From the NCBI GenBank assembly GCA_964555065.1, contig CAZKRB010000064.1, forward strand, positions 1-17,528: a stretch of DNA of 17,528 nt, given 5' to 3'. Made by a program: the position numbers and the translations under genes. This stretch comes from Syntrophus sp964555065 (GTDB lineage Bacteria; Desulfobacterota; Syntrophia; Syntrophales; Syntrophaceae). Shown piece after piece: positions 1 to 6,182 of the stretch (positions are counted from its first letter, which is position 1; every line of letters begins with the position of its first letter). The notes beneath the pieces are model-generated. The model worked only from the letters and a program-made list of their open reading frames with translations, had not been told where the DNA came from and searched no databases.

Positions 1-147
1 ACGCTATCTCCAAGATCATGTAAACAATACTCTATACGAATTCATGGTAGGAGGATGATAAGAGTTATAAAACAGGATGGAAGGATTTTTTAAGGAAATG
101 ACAGAGACAAACAAAGGAAAGGGGAAGTTTTCAATCGAATAAAAAAA

Positions 148-338
148 CCCCCGCACATGCCGTGTTAACGACCCTTTTGAACCGGAGTTCAAAGTGGGTA
201 CCTTATTGTTTGTCTCAGGCTTCCTGGCATCCGCATCTCGCGGATTACGTCAGGTTAGCACACCTCAAACAAGGGAAGGTTCCCGTTTCCTTGGTGTTGG
301 CTCAAAAACAGAAAGCTAATCACGCACATCGCAGGGGA
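148..338 (-). ncRNA. ssrS: 6S RNA (RNA polymerase regulator)
   Basis: 6S RNA binds sigma70 RNA polymerase holoenzyme by mimicking an open promoter and damps transcription as growth slows. Read on the minus strand, the ends form a closing stem: CCCCTGCG near 337-330 pairs with the G-rich end near 148-155, then after an internal loop CGTG pairs with CACG. The conserved 5' central-bulge motif TGAGCC is at 304-299, the 3' motif GAAGCCT at 223-217, and the typical 3' hairpin TTGAAC/GTTCAA at 192-177. A run of seven U residues (147-141) follows the stem and can serve as terminator. At about 190 nt the length fits the family. It begins only a few bases after the zapA stop codon; the zapA-ssrS linkage is well known in proteobacteria. 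The exact 5' and 3' ends are estimates. Confidence 0.9.
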
Positions 339-342
339 AATT

Positions 343-624
343 TTATCTTATTTCATCAATAAGGTTAATCAAATTCTGTGCCTGTTTATCAAATTTTCTG
401 TATATCTCTTCTTGGTTCCCTTCAAGAAGTTTCATATATTCATCTGCGATGTTTAAAGCGACCAGAATGGCAATATTCAATGTGCTTGAATTCGAGAACT
501 TTCGATTCAATTCCGCCACTTTTCCATTGATATATTCCACCACGCTTTCTACATGTTCATCACCCGAATCACTTGAAACGGTAAATTCCTGCCCCAGTAT
601 TTTGATGTGATAATCCTTTTTCAT
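343..624 (-). CDS. zapA: Cell division protein ZapA
   Basis: ZapA is a small cytoplasmic coiled-coil protein that binds FtsZ and bundles its protofilaments at the division site. The 93-residue product opens with KKDYHIKILGQEFTV, the typical N-terminal beta-strand region of the family (an I-x-I-L-G-x-E/K-F/Y pattern). A helical stretch with ALNIADEY (about residues 56-63) and a charged C-terminal coiled coil follow. The length is slightly below the roughly 100-110 aa of enterobacterial ZapA, which is normal for this group. The start is 18 bases after the zapB stop, with a weak AGGT element just ahead, suggesting coupled translation. The stop codon abuts the 6S RNA gene, an arrangement that supports the identification. 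Confidence 0.88.
   Translation of the reverse strand: MKKDYHIKILGQEFTVSSDSGDEHVESVVEYINGKVAELNRKFSNSSTLNIAILVALNIADEYMKLLEGNQEEIYRKFDKQAQNLINLIDEIR
345..372 (-). promoter_or_regulatory. Putative 6S RNA promoter inside the 3' end of zapA
   Basis: On the minus strand a TTGATT -35 (372-367) is followed after 16 bases by a TAAGAT -10 (350-345). Initiation 6-8 bases downstream would fall at about 338, which is where the 5' strand of the 6S closing stem begins. The promoter overlaps the last codons and stop of zapA. Seen in sequence; its use is inferred. Confidence 0.5.
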
Positions 625-642
625 TCACAACCTGTTGATGAT

Positions 643-873
643 CTACTCGTCCGCTTTAATGTCCTGAAGCAGTTCCAAGAGAGAATCTACCTTTGTGCGG
701 ATCGCGTTTCTTTCCTCATCCAATTCCTTTATGGCAGCATTTAACTCTTCCAGCTCAGCAGTCTTTTTCTTCAGCAACTCCTCTAGTTCAATATTTCTCG
801 TTTTCAGCGATGCATGTTCCTGGGCTAAACCTCTAATTTTCTCTTCCAGCTCTTTAAATATCACCAGTGCCAC
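643..873 (-). CDS. zapB: Cell division protein ZapB-like coiled coil
   Basis: This short, almost wholly coiled-coil protein resembles ZapB, which works with ZapA to tether and align the Z ring. With the GTG start at 873 it is 76 residues, starting (M)ALVIFKELEEKIRGLAQEH and continuing in Leu/Glu/Lys-rich heptads to the end. The GTG is preferred over the upstream ATG at 927 because GGAG lies 6 bases ahead of it and because the extra 18 residues (VRPGTNCRSGW and so on) do not look like the family. It precedes zapA by 18 bases, in the order zapB-zapA-6S RNA. Low-complexity coiled coils make the family call depend mainly on context; another small coiled-coil protein remains possible. Confidence 0.72.
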   Translation of the reverse strand: MALVIFKELEEKIRGLAQEHASLKTRNIELEELLKKKTAELEELNAAIKELDEERNAIRTKVDSLLELLQDIKADE

Positions 874-1012
874 ATCCCGCTCCAGCTTTTTCCAGCCCGA
901 CCTGCAATTCGTCCCAGGCCTTACCATACATTCAAGTTCAGAACTTCCCGATTATCCCGCATCTTCAAGAAAGGGACCTTCCCCTCTCCTTAAAACCTGC
1001 TATTTAGGTAAA

Positions 1013-1040
1013 ATATTACAATACACGCTTTAAAAGTCAA
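1013..1040 (-). promoter_or_regulatory. Putative sigma70 promoter for zapB-zapA
   Basis: A minus-strand TTGACT (1040-1035) and TAATAT (1018-1013) are separated by 16 bases. The -35 overlaps the dusB stop codon. Initiation near 1005 would give a leader of about 130 nt before the zapB GTG start. Both hexamers are close to consensus; activity is inferred. Confidence 0.55.
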
Positions 1041-2044
1041 GATCTTATTTGAGAAGCCTTTTCCTCCCCGCAGAGCATTTCCAGCTGAGCAAAAAAAGCT
1101 TCAATCTCGCGCAACAACAGATCCCCGCCGCCGATGACGGCGGCTTTCGCGCGGAATGCCGCTCCACCCCTCAGTCCTTTGGTATACCAGAGAAGGTGCT
1201 TTCGAAACCGCATGACCGCCTCCTTATCGCCCAACAGGTCGGCCTCCTTGTGCAGATGGCGCTGGATCATGGCTTTGCGCTCAGCCAAAGAAGGCGCTGG
1301 GTGACTCTCCGAAGTCGGCCGAGGCGCAACCCCATCCCTGAATATCCAGGGATTTCCCAGTGCTCCCCTCCCGACCATGACTCCGTCGCAACCTGTCCTC
1401 TGAATCATCTGCCAGGCATCGGACCCGGATTTTACATCACCGTTTCCAATCACGGGTATCCCAACGGAATTTCTAACCGTCTCAATAACCTTCCAATCCG
1501 CGGCGCCGCTGAATCCCTGAACCGCGGTTCTGGCATGAACCGTCACGGCATCGACTCCCTGCTGCTCAGCGATCCGGGCAATTTGGACCGCGTTGATTTC
1601 TTGAAGATTCCACCCGGAGCGAATCTTGACGGTTAAGGGCCTGGGCGTCGCCTTTCTTACCGCGCCGAGTATCCGCGACACCAACCCGGGATCTCTCAAC
1701 AATGCCGCCCCGGCGCCGTTTTTTATAACCTTCTTCACCGGACAGCCCATGTTCACGTCAATCAGGTCGGCTCCCTGCTCCGTGACAATCCGCGCTGCGT
1801 CAGCCAAGATCAGCGGATCGCTCCCGAAAATCTGCACCCCCAGCGGCTTATCCTCGTCGCTCGACTGCAGATAAAAACGGCTCCGTTCATTGCTGCGCAC
1901 CAGGCCATTGGCGCTGATCATTTCCGTGAAGGCCAGATCGCACCCGAGCCCCCTGGCAATCACCCGGAAGGGAAGATCGGAAATCCCGGCCAAGGGGGCC
2001 AGAATCATCCGGTTTCTAATTCTTAAAGAGCCGATGACAACCAT
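1037..2044 (-). CDS. dusB: tRNA-dihydrouridine synthase (DusB-type)
   Basis: This FMN-dependent enzyme uses NADPH to reduce specific uridines of tRNA to dihydrouridine. The 335-residue product shows the Dus TIM-barrel signature: MILAPLAGISDLPFR near residues 13-27, the FMN-binding TEMIS region at 40-44, VNMGCPVKKV with catalytic Cys101, then KIRSGW (140-145), VHART (169-173), GNGD (200-203) and GRGALGNPW (225-233). A C-terminal helical domain follows (about 260-335). Length matches the family. AAGGA lies a few bases before the ATG. It starts 22 bases after the upstream uridyltransferase gene, so the two are probably cotranscribed. DusB is the best fit among bacterial Dus subfamilies because of the NMGCPVKK motif, but the subfamily is less certain than the reaction. 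Confidence 0.93.
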   Translation of the reverse strand: MVVIGSLRIRNRMILAPLAGISDLPFRVIARGLGCDLAFTEMISANGLVRSNERSRFYLQSSDEDKPLGVQIFGSDPLILADAARIVTEQGADLIDVNMGCPVKKVIKNGAGAALLRDPGLVSRILGAVRKATPRPLTVKIRSGWNLQEINAVQIARIAEQQGVDAVTVHARTAVQGFSGAADWKVIETVRNSVGIPVIGNGDVKSGSDAWQMIQRTGCDGVMVGRGALGNPWIFRDGVAPRPTSESHPAPSLAERKAMIQRHLHKEADLLGDKEAVMRFRKHLLWYTKGLRGGAAFRAKAAVIGGGDLLLREIEAFFAQLEMLCGEEKASQIRS

Positions 2045-2066
2045 GAATCCTTTTCATTAATCCTGA

Positions 2067-2852
2067 TTATGTCCGCCCGAGAACCCGGAATCGTTCAGCC
2101 ATGCGGTCTTCGGCGCGTTGTAGATCTTCAGGCGTGTTAATGCCCATCATCTCACCCGCATCCTTCCCCAGAAGCGCCCGGACCGGCAATCCCCTCCTGC
2201 AGGCGATCTCGATGATATCCGTCAGATAGTACTCTCCCTGGGCATTGTCATTGTTTATTTCACCCACCGCCTCAAAGAGGAAGGGACTTTCCACACAATA
2301 AATCCCGGAGTTGATTTCTTTTATCTCCTTTTCCTCAACGGAGGCATCCCGCTCCTCCACAATCTTGAGGACTTCCCCTGCAGGCGTCTTTACGATGCGG
2401 CCATAACCGAAGGGATTGTCCAGCTCTGTGGTCAAAATCGTGATGACCGCTTTTTCCTCGTCATGATGCTTCAGAAGCTGACGGACCGTTTCCAGAGTAA
2501 GGAGAGGAACGTCTCCACAGAGGATCAGGATCCTCCCCGTAAACGCTTCGAGATGCGGCCGGGCCTGGAGCACGGCATGGCCCGTGCCCCGCTGCTCGGT
2601 CTGTTCGGCGAAGAGTAGGTCCTCATCCCTGAAATTTTCCCGAACCGCCCCTGCCTGGTGACCTACCACCACAATGACATTTTCCGCCCCGATGTTCCTG
2701 GCAAGCAGAATCGAGTAGAAAAGCATGGGCTTGCCGCAGACAGGATGGAGCACTTTGGCCTGCTCGGACTTCATCCGGGTTCCCTTGCCCGCGGCGAGTA
2801 TGATCACCCTAAGCATATCATCTTTCCTTCCTTCGCTGGATTTGTTCATCAT
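2067..2852 (-). CDS. GlmU-type UDP-N-acetylglucosamine pyrophosphorylase, uridyltransferase domain only
   Basis: The protein is a nucleotidyltransferase of the GlmU N-terminal type, expected to join UTP and GlcNAc-1-phosphate to make UDP-GlcNAc for peptidoglycan and lipopolysaccharide. Motifs (long-start numbering): LAAGKGTRM 19-27, metal-binding CGDVPLL 112-118, QRGTGHA 87-93, GYGRI 149-153, NSGIY 181-185, GEYYLTD 206-212 and GINTPEDL 237-244. It stops at 261 residues, where full GlmU (about 450 aa) would continue into a left-handed beta-helix acetyltransferase; no hexapeptide repeats are present. The stop is clean and dusB follows at 22 bases, so this looks like a natural single-domain protein rather than a broken gene. 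An internal ATG at 2816 (MLRVIILAAG) has AAGGA 8 bases ahead and is an equally good start; the extra 12 residues are hydrophilic. Confidence 0.85.
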   Translation of the reverse strand: MMNKSSEGRKDDMLRVIILAAGKGTRMKSEQAKVLHPVCGKPMLFYSILLARNIGAENVIVVVGHQAGAVRENFRDEDLLFAEQTEQRGTGHAVLQARPHLEAFTGRILILCGDVPLLTLETVRQLLKHHDEEKAVITILTTELDNPFGYGRIVKTPAGEVLKIVEERDASVEEKEIKEINSGIYCVESPFLFEAVGEINNDNAQGEYYLTDIIEIACRRGLPVRALLGKDAGEMMGINTPEDLQRAEDRMAERFRVLGRT

Positions 2853-2943
2853 CTTATTATCCTTCAGCTTCCTTGTAAAAAATGGATTGGAAAAACCTGT
2901 GGTGGATGGCTGCAGGGGTCTCCTTCCTGCTGTACAGATCCGC

Positions 2944-2971
2944 TCCTATCAATTTGCCTTACCGGTGTCAA
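2944..2971 (-). promoter_or_regulatory. Possible promoter for the uridyltransferase-dusB genes
   Basis: A perfect TTGACA on the minus strand (2971-2966) is followed 17 bases later by a poor -10 (TAGGAG, 2949-2944). It lies about 90 bases ahead of the gene in the divergent spacer. The weak -10 keeps this tentative. Confidence 0.25.
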
Positions 2972-3045
2972 GCCCGGCCGGCAAATCAGGATCTTTTCCT
3001 TCCCGGATCTCCCGTTGCGGTTCCGCTCTTCTCCCTCAGATTTAA

Positions 3046-3074
3046 TTGACTCGGAAGGGTTTTTCCGTTATTTA
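3046..3074 (+). promoter_or_regulatory. Putative sigma70 promoter for purD-purE-tsaC
   Basis: TTGACT (3046-3051), a 17-base spacer and TATTTA (3069-3074) form a good promoter. It overlaps an in-frame ATG at 3074 that would otherwise be the longest purD start, so transcripts from it would lack that codon and use the ATG at 3128. No PurR-like palindrome was recognised nearby. Confidence 0.5.
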
Positions 3075-3127
3075 TGCTTCCCAATTCGTCGCCATTGAAA
3101 AAAGAGGAAGTCAGGAGGTCCGCTCAC

Positions 3128-4462
3128 ATGAAGAATGTTCTTCTTATCGGCAATGGAGCGCGGGAACATGTCCTTGCGGAAACAATCATGAGATCACTGC
3201 ATCACCCCCGGCTTTTTGCCTACATGAAGACCAACAATCCCGGCATTTCCTCTCTTTCCGAAGGGGTGCGGCTGGGCCGTTACGATGATCAGGAGGCAAT
3301 TGCGGAGTTTGCCCGGGCCTGTGCCGTCGGCCTGGCCGTCATCGGCCCCGAAGACCCGCTCAACAGCGGCGTGGTCGATTCCCTGACCGATCTCGGGATT
3401 CCTTGCATCGGTCCCCGGAAGAGTCTGGCCCGGCTGGAAACCTCGAAATCCTTCACGCGGAACCTGCTGCAGAAATATCAGGTTCCGGGAAACATCCGTT
3501 TTCGGACATTCTCCTCTCCGGAAGGAATCGAGGCCTTTCTGGAGGAAATGGGAGAGGTCGTCCTCAAGCCGGATGGATTAACCGGCGGCAAGGGCGTGCT
3601 CGTCCAGGGGGATCACTTCCAATCCCGAAGTGAAGCCCTGAAAGCCTGCCATGAAATTCTAAAAATGCACCCGGCGATCATGATCGAGGAAAAACTGGAA
3701 GGAGAGGAGTTTTCTCTTCAGTGCCTATGCGACGGCAAAACCGTGGTGGCCACCCCCCCGGTCCAGGATCACAAACGCCGCTTTGTCGACGACCAGGGCC
3801 CGAATACGGGCGGCATGGGCTCTTACTCCTGCGAAAATCATCTTCTGCCCTTCCTGACCGAAAACGACGTCGAAGCGGGATTATCCATCACCCAGGCCGT
3901 AGCCGAAGCCATTTTCAGGGAAACCGGCCATTATTACAAGGGTGTGATGTACGGCGGCTTCATGATCACTCCTTCGGGCGTGAAACTGCTCGAATACAAT
4001 GCCCGTTTCGGCGACCCTGAGGCCATGAATATCCTGCCCCTTCTGAAAACGGATTTTCTCGATCTCTGCACGGCGATTACCGAGGGGACACTGGAGGGCC
4101 TTTCCGTTGAATTTGAAAAACAGGCGACGGTCTGCAAGTATATCGTGCCCAAGGGATACGGCCTGCCCGCCGACCACCCCGATGCACGGTCCACCTCTTC
4201 CCGCATCGAGATCGAAAATGTCGGAACAGCCCGTTTGTATTATTCTTCCGTCGATCAGAAGGCCGATGGCCTCTATATGACCTCGTCACGGGCCATCGGG
4301 GTCGTGGGTGTCGCCGAACGCCTTGAGGAAGCGGAAGCCATTGCGGAAAGGGCCGTCGTCGCCATCACGGGACCCGTGGACCACCGTCCGGATATCGGCA
4401 CCTGGCCGCTGATTGAAAAACGGATTCGTCACATGCAGGATATCAGGGATAAAATGGAATAA
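3128..4462 (+). CDS. purD: Phosphoribosylamine-glycine ligase, archaeal-like type
   Basis: PurD (GAR synthetase) condenses 5-phosphoribosylamine with glycine using ATP, the second step of purine synthesis. The 444-residue product has the ATP-grasp layout: GNGAREH at 8-14, VIGPEDPL 71-78, VLKPDGLTGGKGV 145-157, the PNTGGMGSY stretch ending near 233, and NARFGDPEAMN 291-301. The start at 3128 has GGAGG about 8 bases upstream; an earlier in-frame ATG at 3074 lies within the likely -10 element. Several segments, notably AYMKTNNPGI (31-40), LETSKSFTRNLL (103-114) and VQDHKRRF (212-219), resemble archaeal PurD as I remember it (MKNKNPGI, ETSKEFMRNL) more than the usual bacterial form. It heads an operon with purE and tsaC; purE starts 24 bases downstream. 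Confidence 0.93.
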   Translation: MKNVLLIGNGAREHVLAETIMRSLHHPRLFAYMKTNNPGISSLSEGVRLGRYDDQEAIAEFARACAVGLAVIGPEDPLNSGVVDSLTDLGIPCIGPRKSLARLETSKSFTRNLLQKYQVPGNIRFRTFSSPEGIEAFLEEMGEVVLKPDGLTGGKGVLVQGDHFQSRSEALKACHEILKMHPAIMIEEKLEGEEFSLQCLCDGKTVVATPPVQDHKRRFVDDQGPNTGGMGSYSCENHLLPFLTENDVEAGLSITQAVAEAIFRETGHYYKGVMYGGFMITPSGVKLLEYNARFGDPEAMNILPLLKTDFLDLCTAITEGTLEGLSVEFEKQATVCKYIVPKGYGLPADHPDARSTSSRIEIENVGTARLYYSSVDQKADGLYMTSSRAIGVVGVAERLEEAEAIAERAVVAITGPVDHRPDIGTWPLIEKRIRHMQDIRDKME

Positions 4463-4486
4463 GGAACAGGAGAAGAAGTATCCGCT

Positions 4487-4996
4487 ATGGAAAAAAACCT
4501 GGATGTCGCCGTCAGCGTCGTGATGGGAAGTGATTCCGATTACCCGGTCATGGAAGAAGCGGTGAAAATTCTGAAGACCTTTTCGATTTCCCATGAAATA
4601 TTTCTGACTTCCGCCCACCGTTCCCCAGACCGGACGTCGGATTTTGCCCGGAACGCCGCGAAGCGAAATGTCAAAGTGATCATTGTCGGCGCCGGCGCCG
4701 CCGCTCATCTTGCCGGCGTCATCGCCTCCCAGACGACCCTGCCCGTTATCGGAGTTCCCATTGATGCGACGGCGCTCAGGGGTATGGATGCGCTCCTGGC
4801 GACGGTTCAGATGCCCGGGGGCATCCCCGTGGCCACCATGGCCATCGGGAAAGCGGGGGCAAAGAACGCCGCCCTCTTTGCCGTCCGCCTTTTGTCCTTG
4901 ACCGATGCCGCTCTCCACTCCAGGCTTGTCGCTTATATTGACAACATGGCCACGGAAGTTGAACAAAAACACGGAAAACTGATCCATAAAGGATAA
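4487..4996 (+). CDS. purE: N5-carboxyaminoimidazole ribonucleotide mutase, class I PurE
   Basis: PurE shifts the carboxyl group of N5-CAIR to give CAIR in purine synthesis. The 169-residue protein shows the class I signatures: VVMGSDSD (11-18), SAHRSP (42-47) with the catalytic His, GAGAAAHLAG (68-77) and MPGGIPVATMAIG (109-121). The usual GAGGAAHLPG and MPxGxPVGT are slightly altered (Ala for Gly, Ala for Pro, Ala for Gly), but the catalytic residues are kept. Length is typical. The purD-purE junction is 24 bases, with AGGAG further from the ATG than ideal, so translation may be coupled to purD. No purK is in the window; whether N5-CAIR is supplied elsewhere cannot be told here. Confidence 0.94.
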   Translation: MEKNLDVAVSVVMGSDSDYPVMEEAVKILKTFSISHEIFLTSAHRSPDRTSDFARNAAKRNVKVIIVGAGAAAHLAGVIASQTTLPVIGVPIDATALRGMDALLATVQMPGGIPVATMAIGKAGAKNAALFAVRLLSLTDAALHSRLVAYIDNMATEVEQKHGKLIHKG

Positions 4997-5005
4997 GAAC
5001 CGCTT

Positions 5006-5644
5006 ATGCCCTCCCCCCCTTTCATCAAGATCGATTCCACCCATCCGGAGCCGGATTTGATTGAGCAGGCGGCGGAGAATCTGAGGCGGGGCGGGGTCAT
5101 CGCCTATCCTACGGAAACTTTTTATGGACTGGGCGCGGACACCTGGAATGAAGGGGCCATCGAGAAAATATTCCGCATCAAGGGCCGAGACTTCACCAAC
5201 CCGATCCCCCTCATAATCGGGACACCGGAGGAACTGGGGAGGCTGGTAAGGGAAATTCCGGAAGCGGCCCGGAGGCTTATGGACGCCTTCTGGCCCGGCC
5301 CCTTGACCCTGATCTTCCGGGCTTCAGCGTCCGTCTCGCCCCGTTTGACAGCAGGCACGGGGCTGATCGGCATCCGGATATCGAGCCATCCCATCGCCCG
5401 CCTGCTGGCAAAAGCCCTGAAGGGGCCCTTGACCGCCACCAGCGCCAATCTCTCCGGAGGAAAGGAAAGTACGACGGCCCGGGAGGTCGGCCGCACCCTG
5501 GGCTCTCTCCTGGACGGCATCGTTGACGGGGGCGAAACACCAGGACAGAAAGGGTCGACGGTGATGAACATGGCCGTAAGCCCTCCGCAGCTCCTTCGCC
5601 TCGGCGTGATTTCCGATCGTGAGATCAGGAAAGCCTTGGAGTGA
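5006..5644 (+). CDS. tsaC: L-threonylcarbamoyladenylate synthase (TsaC/Sua5/YwlC family)
   Basis: The enzyme makes threonylcarbamoyl-AMP from threonine, bicarbonate and ATP, the precursor for t6A at position 37 of ANN-decoding tRNAs. The 212-residue product carries the YrdC fold motifs: AYPTETFYGLGAD (33-45), IKGRDFTNPIPLII (58-71), WPGPLTLIF (96-104), GIRIS (122-126) and TATSANLSGG (143-152), then a terminal LRLG. It has only the catalytic domain, without the extra C-terminal Sua5 domain of longer (about 340 aa) relatives. It starts 9 bases after purE with AAGGA just upstream, so it belongs to the purD-purE operon. Whether it should be called tsaC or a short ywlC/sua5 is a naming matter; the function is well supported. 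Confidence 0.93.
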   Translation: MPSPPFIKIDSTHPEPDLIEQAAENLRRGGVIAYPTETFYGLGADTWNEGAIEKIFRIKGRDFTNPIPLIIGTPEELGRLVREIPEAARRLMDAFWPGPLTLIFRASASVSPRLTAGTGLIGIRISSHPIARLLAKALKGPLTATSANLSGGKESTTAREVGRTLGSLLDGIVDGGETPGQKGSTVMNMAVSPPQLLRLGVISDREIRKALE

Positions 5645-5680
5645 AGCCCTCTTCCGCCGCTCCCAACAGGCGACGAAAGC

Positions 5681-5711
5681 AATCGGCGCAGAATTTGATT
5701 CCGCGCCGATT
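5681..5711 (+). terminator. Weak candidate terminator after tsaC
   Basis: AATCGGCGC (5681-5689) and GCGCCGATT (5703-5711) form a perfect 9-bp stem with a 13-base loop, about 40 bases after the tsaC stop. A T-rich run occurs only about 27 bases further on (from 5739), so it is not a standard intrinsic terminator; it may instead act as a mRNA 3'-end stem. Confidence 0.35.
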
Positions 5712-5870
5712 GCCGTTCCCCCTCCCCTCCTCCATTCCTTTTTTTCTTTTGACCGTCATCACGGCCCGTCAGGATCTCAGTCCTCTCCCGGGGAAGGGCT
5801 TCCCGCTTGCCGACCAATAATTAATTTTTTATACCCTGAAATAAAAGAACACTTTTTCATAACAAAAAGC

Positions 5871-5900
5871 TTGACGAATAACCAAAAAGCCAGCTAGAAG
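5871..5900 (+). promoter_or_regulatory. Possible promoter for the structured leader and dehydratase-like gene
   Basis: TTGACG (5871-5876) is followed 17-18 bases later by CTAGAA/TAGAAG (5894-5900), within the AT-rich stretch. The -10 is imperfect. It would give a leader of roughly 275 nt. Another regulatory promoter type cannot be excluded. Confidence 0.35.
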
Positions 5901-6038
5901 AAATTTTATTAAATTTTAAATTAAAAATCTACACGCAGAAGACTTCATGGAGATCGTACTCGGAGCAAGTCATACCGGCGATCGGGGATAGAACTTCAGG
6001 AAGCGATCCACTGGATCAGGGAAAACGGCCCCCCCCCG

Positions 6039-6128
6039 TCAGCCGCAAGGTAAAAACGGCAGTTGGGCTGAAGACCCTCTGCCGCAAGCCTGCCGTAGGT
6101 CCTTATCCACCGCTACGGAAGGCTTTTT
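6039..6128 (+). promoter_or_regulatory. Candidate attenuator/riboswitch-like leader ahead of the dehydratase-like gene
   Basis: A terminator-like hairpin is formed by AAGCCT (6086-6091) and CCGTAG (6093-6098) pairing with CTACGG (6113-6118) and AGGCTT (6120-6125), with one G-A mismatch and a U run at 6124-6128. Just upstream, CGGCAG (6057-6062) can pair with CTGCCG at 6079-6084 (inner GGG/CCC extension) or with a second CTGCCG at 6090-6095, which is part of the terminator's 5' arm. A third option is GCCG (6042-6045) with CGGC (6057-6060), and a fourth is TCAGCC (6039-6044) with GGCTGA (6066-6071). Such mutually exclusive helices are what an antiterminator switch needs. I did not recognise a known riboswitch class or a leader peptide. 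The pairings are seen; regulation is inferred. Confidence 0.45.
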
Positions 6129-6182
6129 ACCGAAGCACCACTCAGTTCTTAAAATACCTGAATAGATTAGGAGGAAAAAGTA

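Larger units (their letters stand above)
5645..6182 (+). other. Long non-coding gap with AT-rich promoter-like stretch and structured leader
   Basis: These 538 bases lie between tsaC and the dehydratase-like gene. No convincing coding frame was found on either strand. They contain a perfect 9-bp inverted repeat (5681-5711), an abruptly AT-rich stretch (about 5818-5935) and a structured segment (about 6015-6128) ending in a terminator-like hairpin. A run of nine C residues is at 6029-6037. GGAGG sits at 6170-6174, just before the downstream ATG. Confidence 0.7.

Noticed and set aside
1..140. Possible gene ends at the left edge: a plus-strand tail in frame 2 (reading RYLQDHVNN, stop at 56-58) and a minus-strand ATG at 19-17 (MILEIA, perhaps the start of rny, often near zapA-6S)
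   Set aside because: Only 18 and 6 codons are visible, with no ribosome site for the second. Neither can be supported from this window.
162..362. A 66-codon plus-strand frame
   Set aside because: It lies across the 6S RNA gene and owes its openness to that sequence; no ribosome site is present.
4286..5044. A 252-codon minus-strand frame across purE
   Set aside because: Its Gly/Asp/His-rich composition is typical of an antisense shadow, and purE is unambiguous on the other strand.
5941..6182. A broken regulator gene in the gap before the dehydratase-like gene, suggested by a short frame reading IELQEAIHWIRENG and a nine-C run that could hide a frameshift
   Set aside because: The fragment is about 14 residues of weak likeness, and the continuation past the C run is rich in Arg/Pro/Ser and runs on as a shadow of the next gene. 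RNA structure explains the region better.
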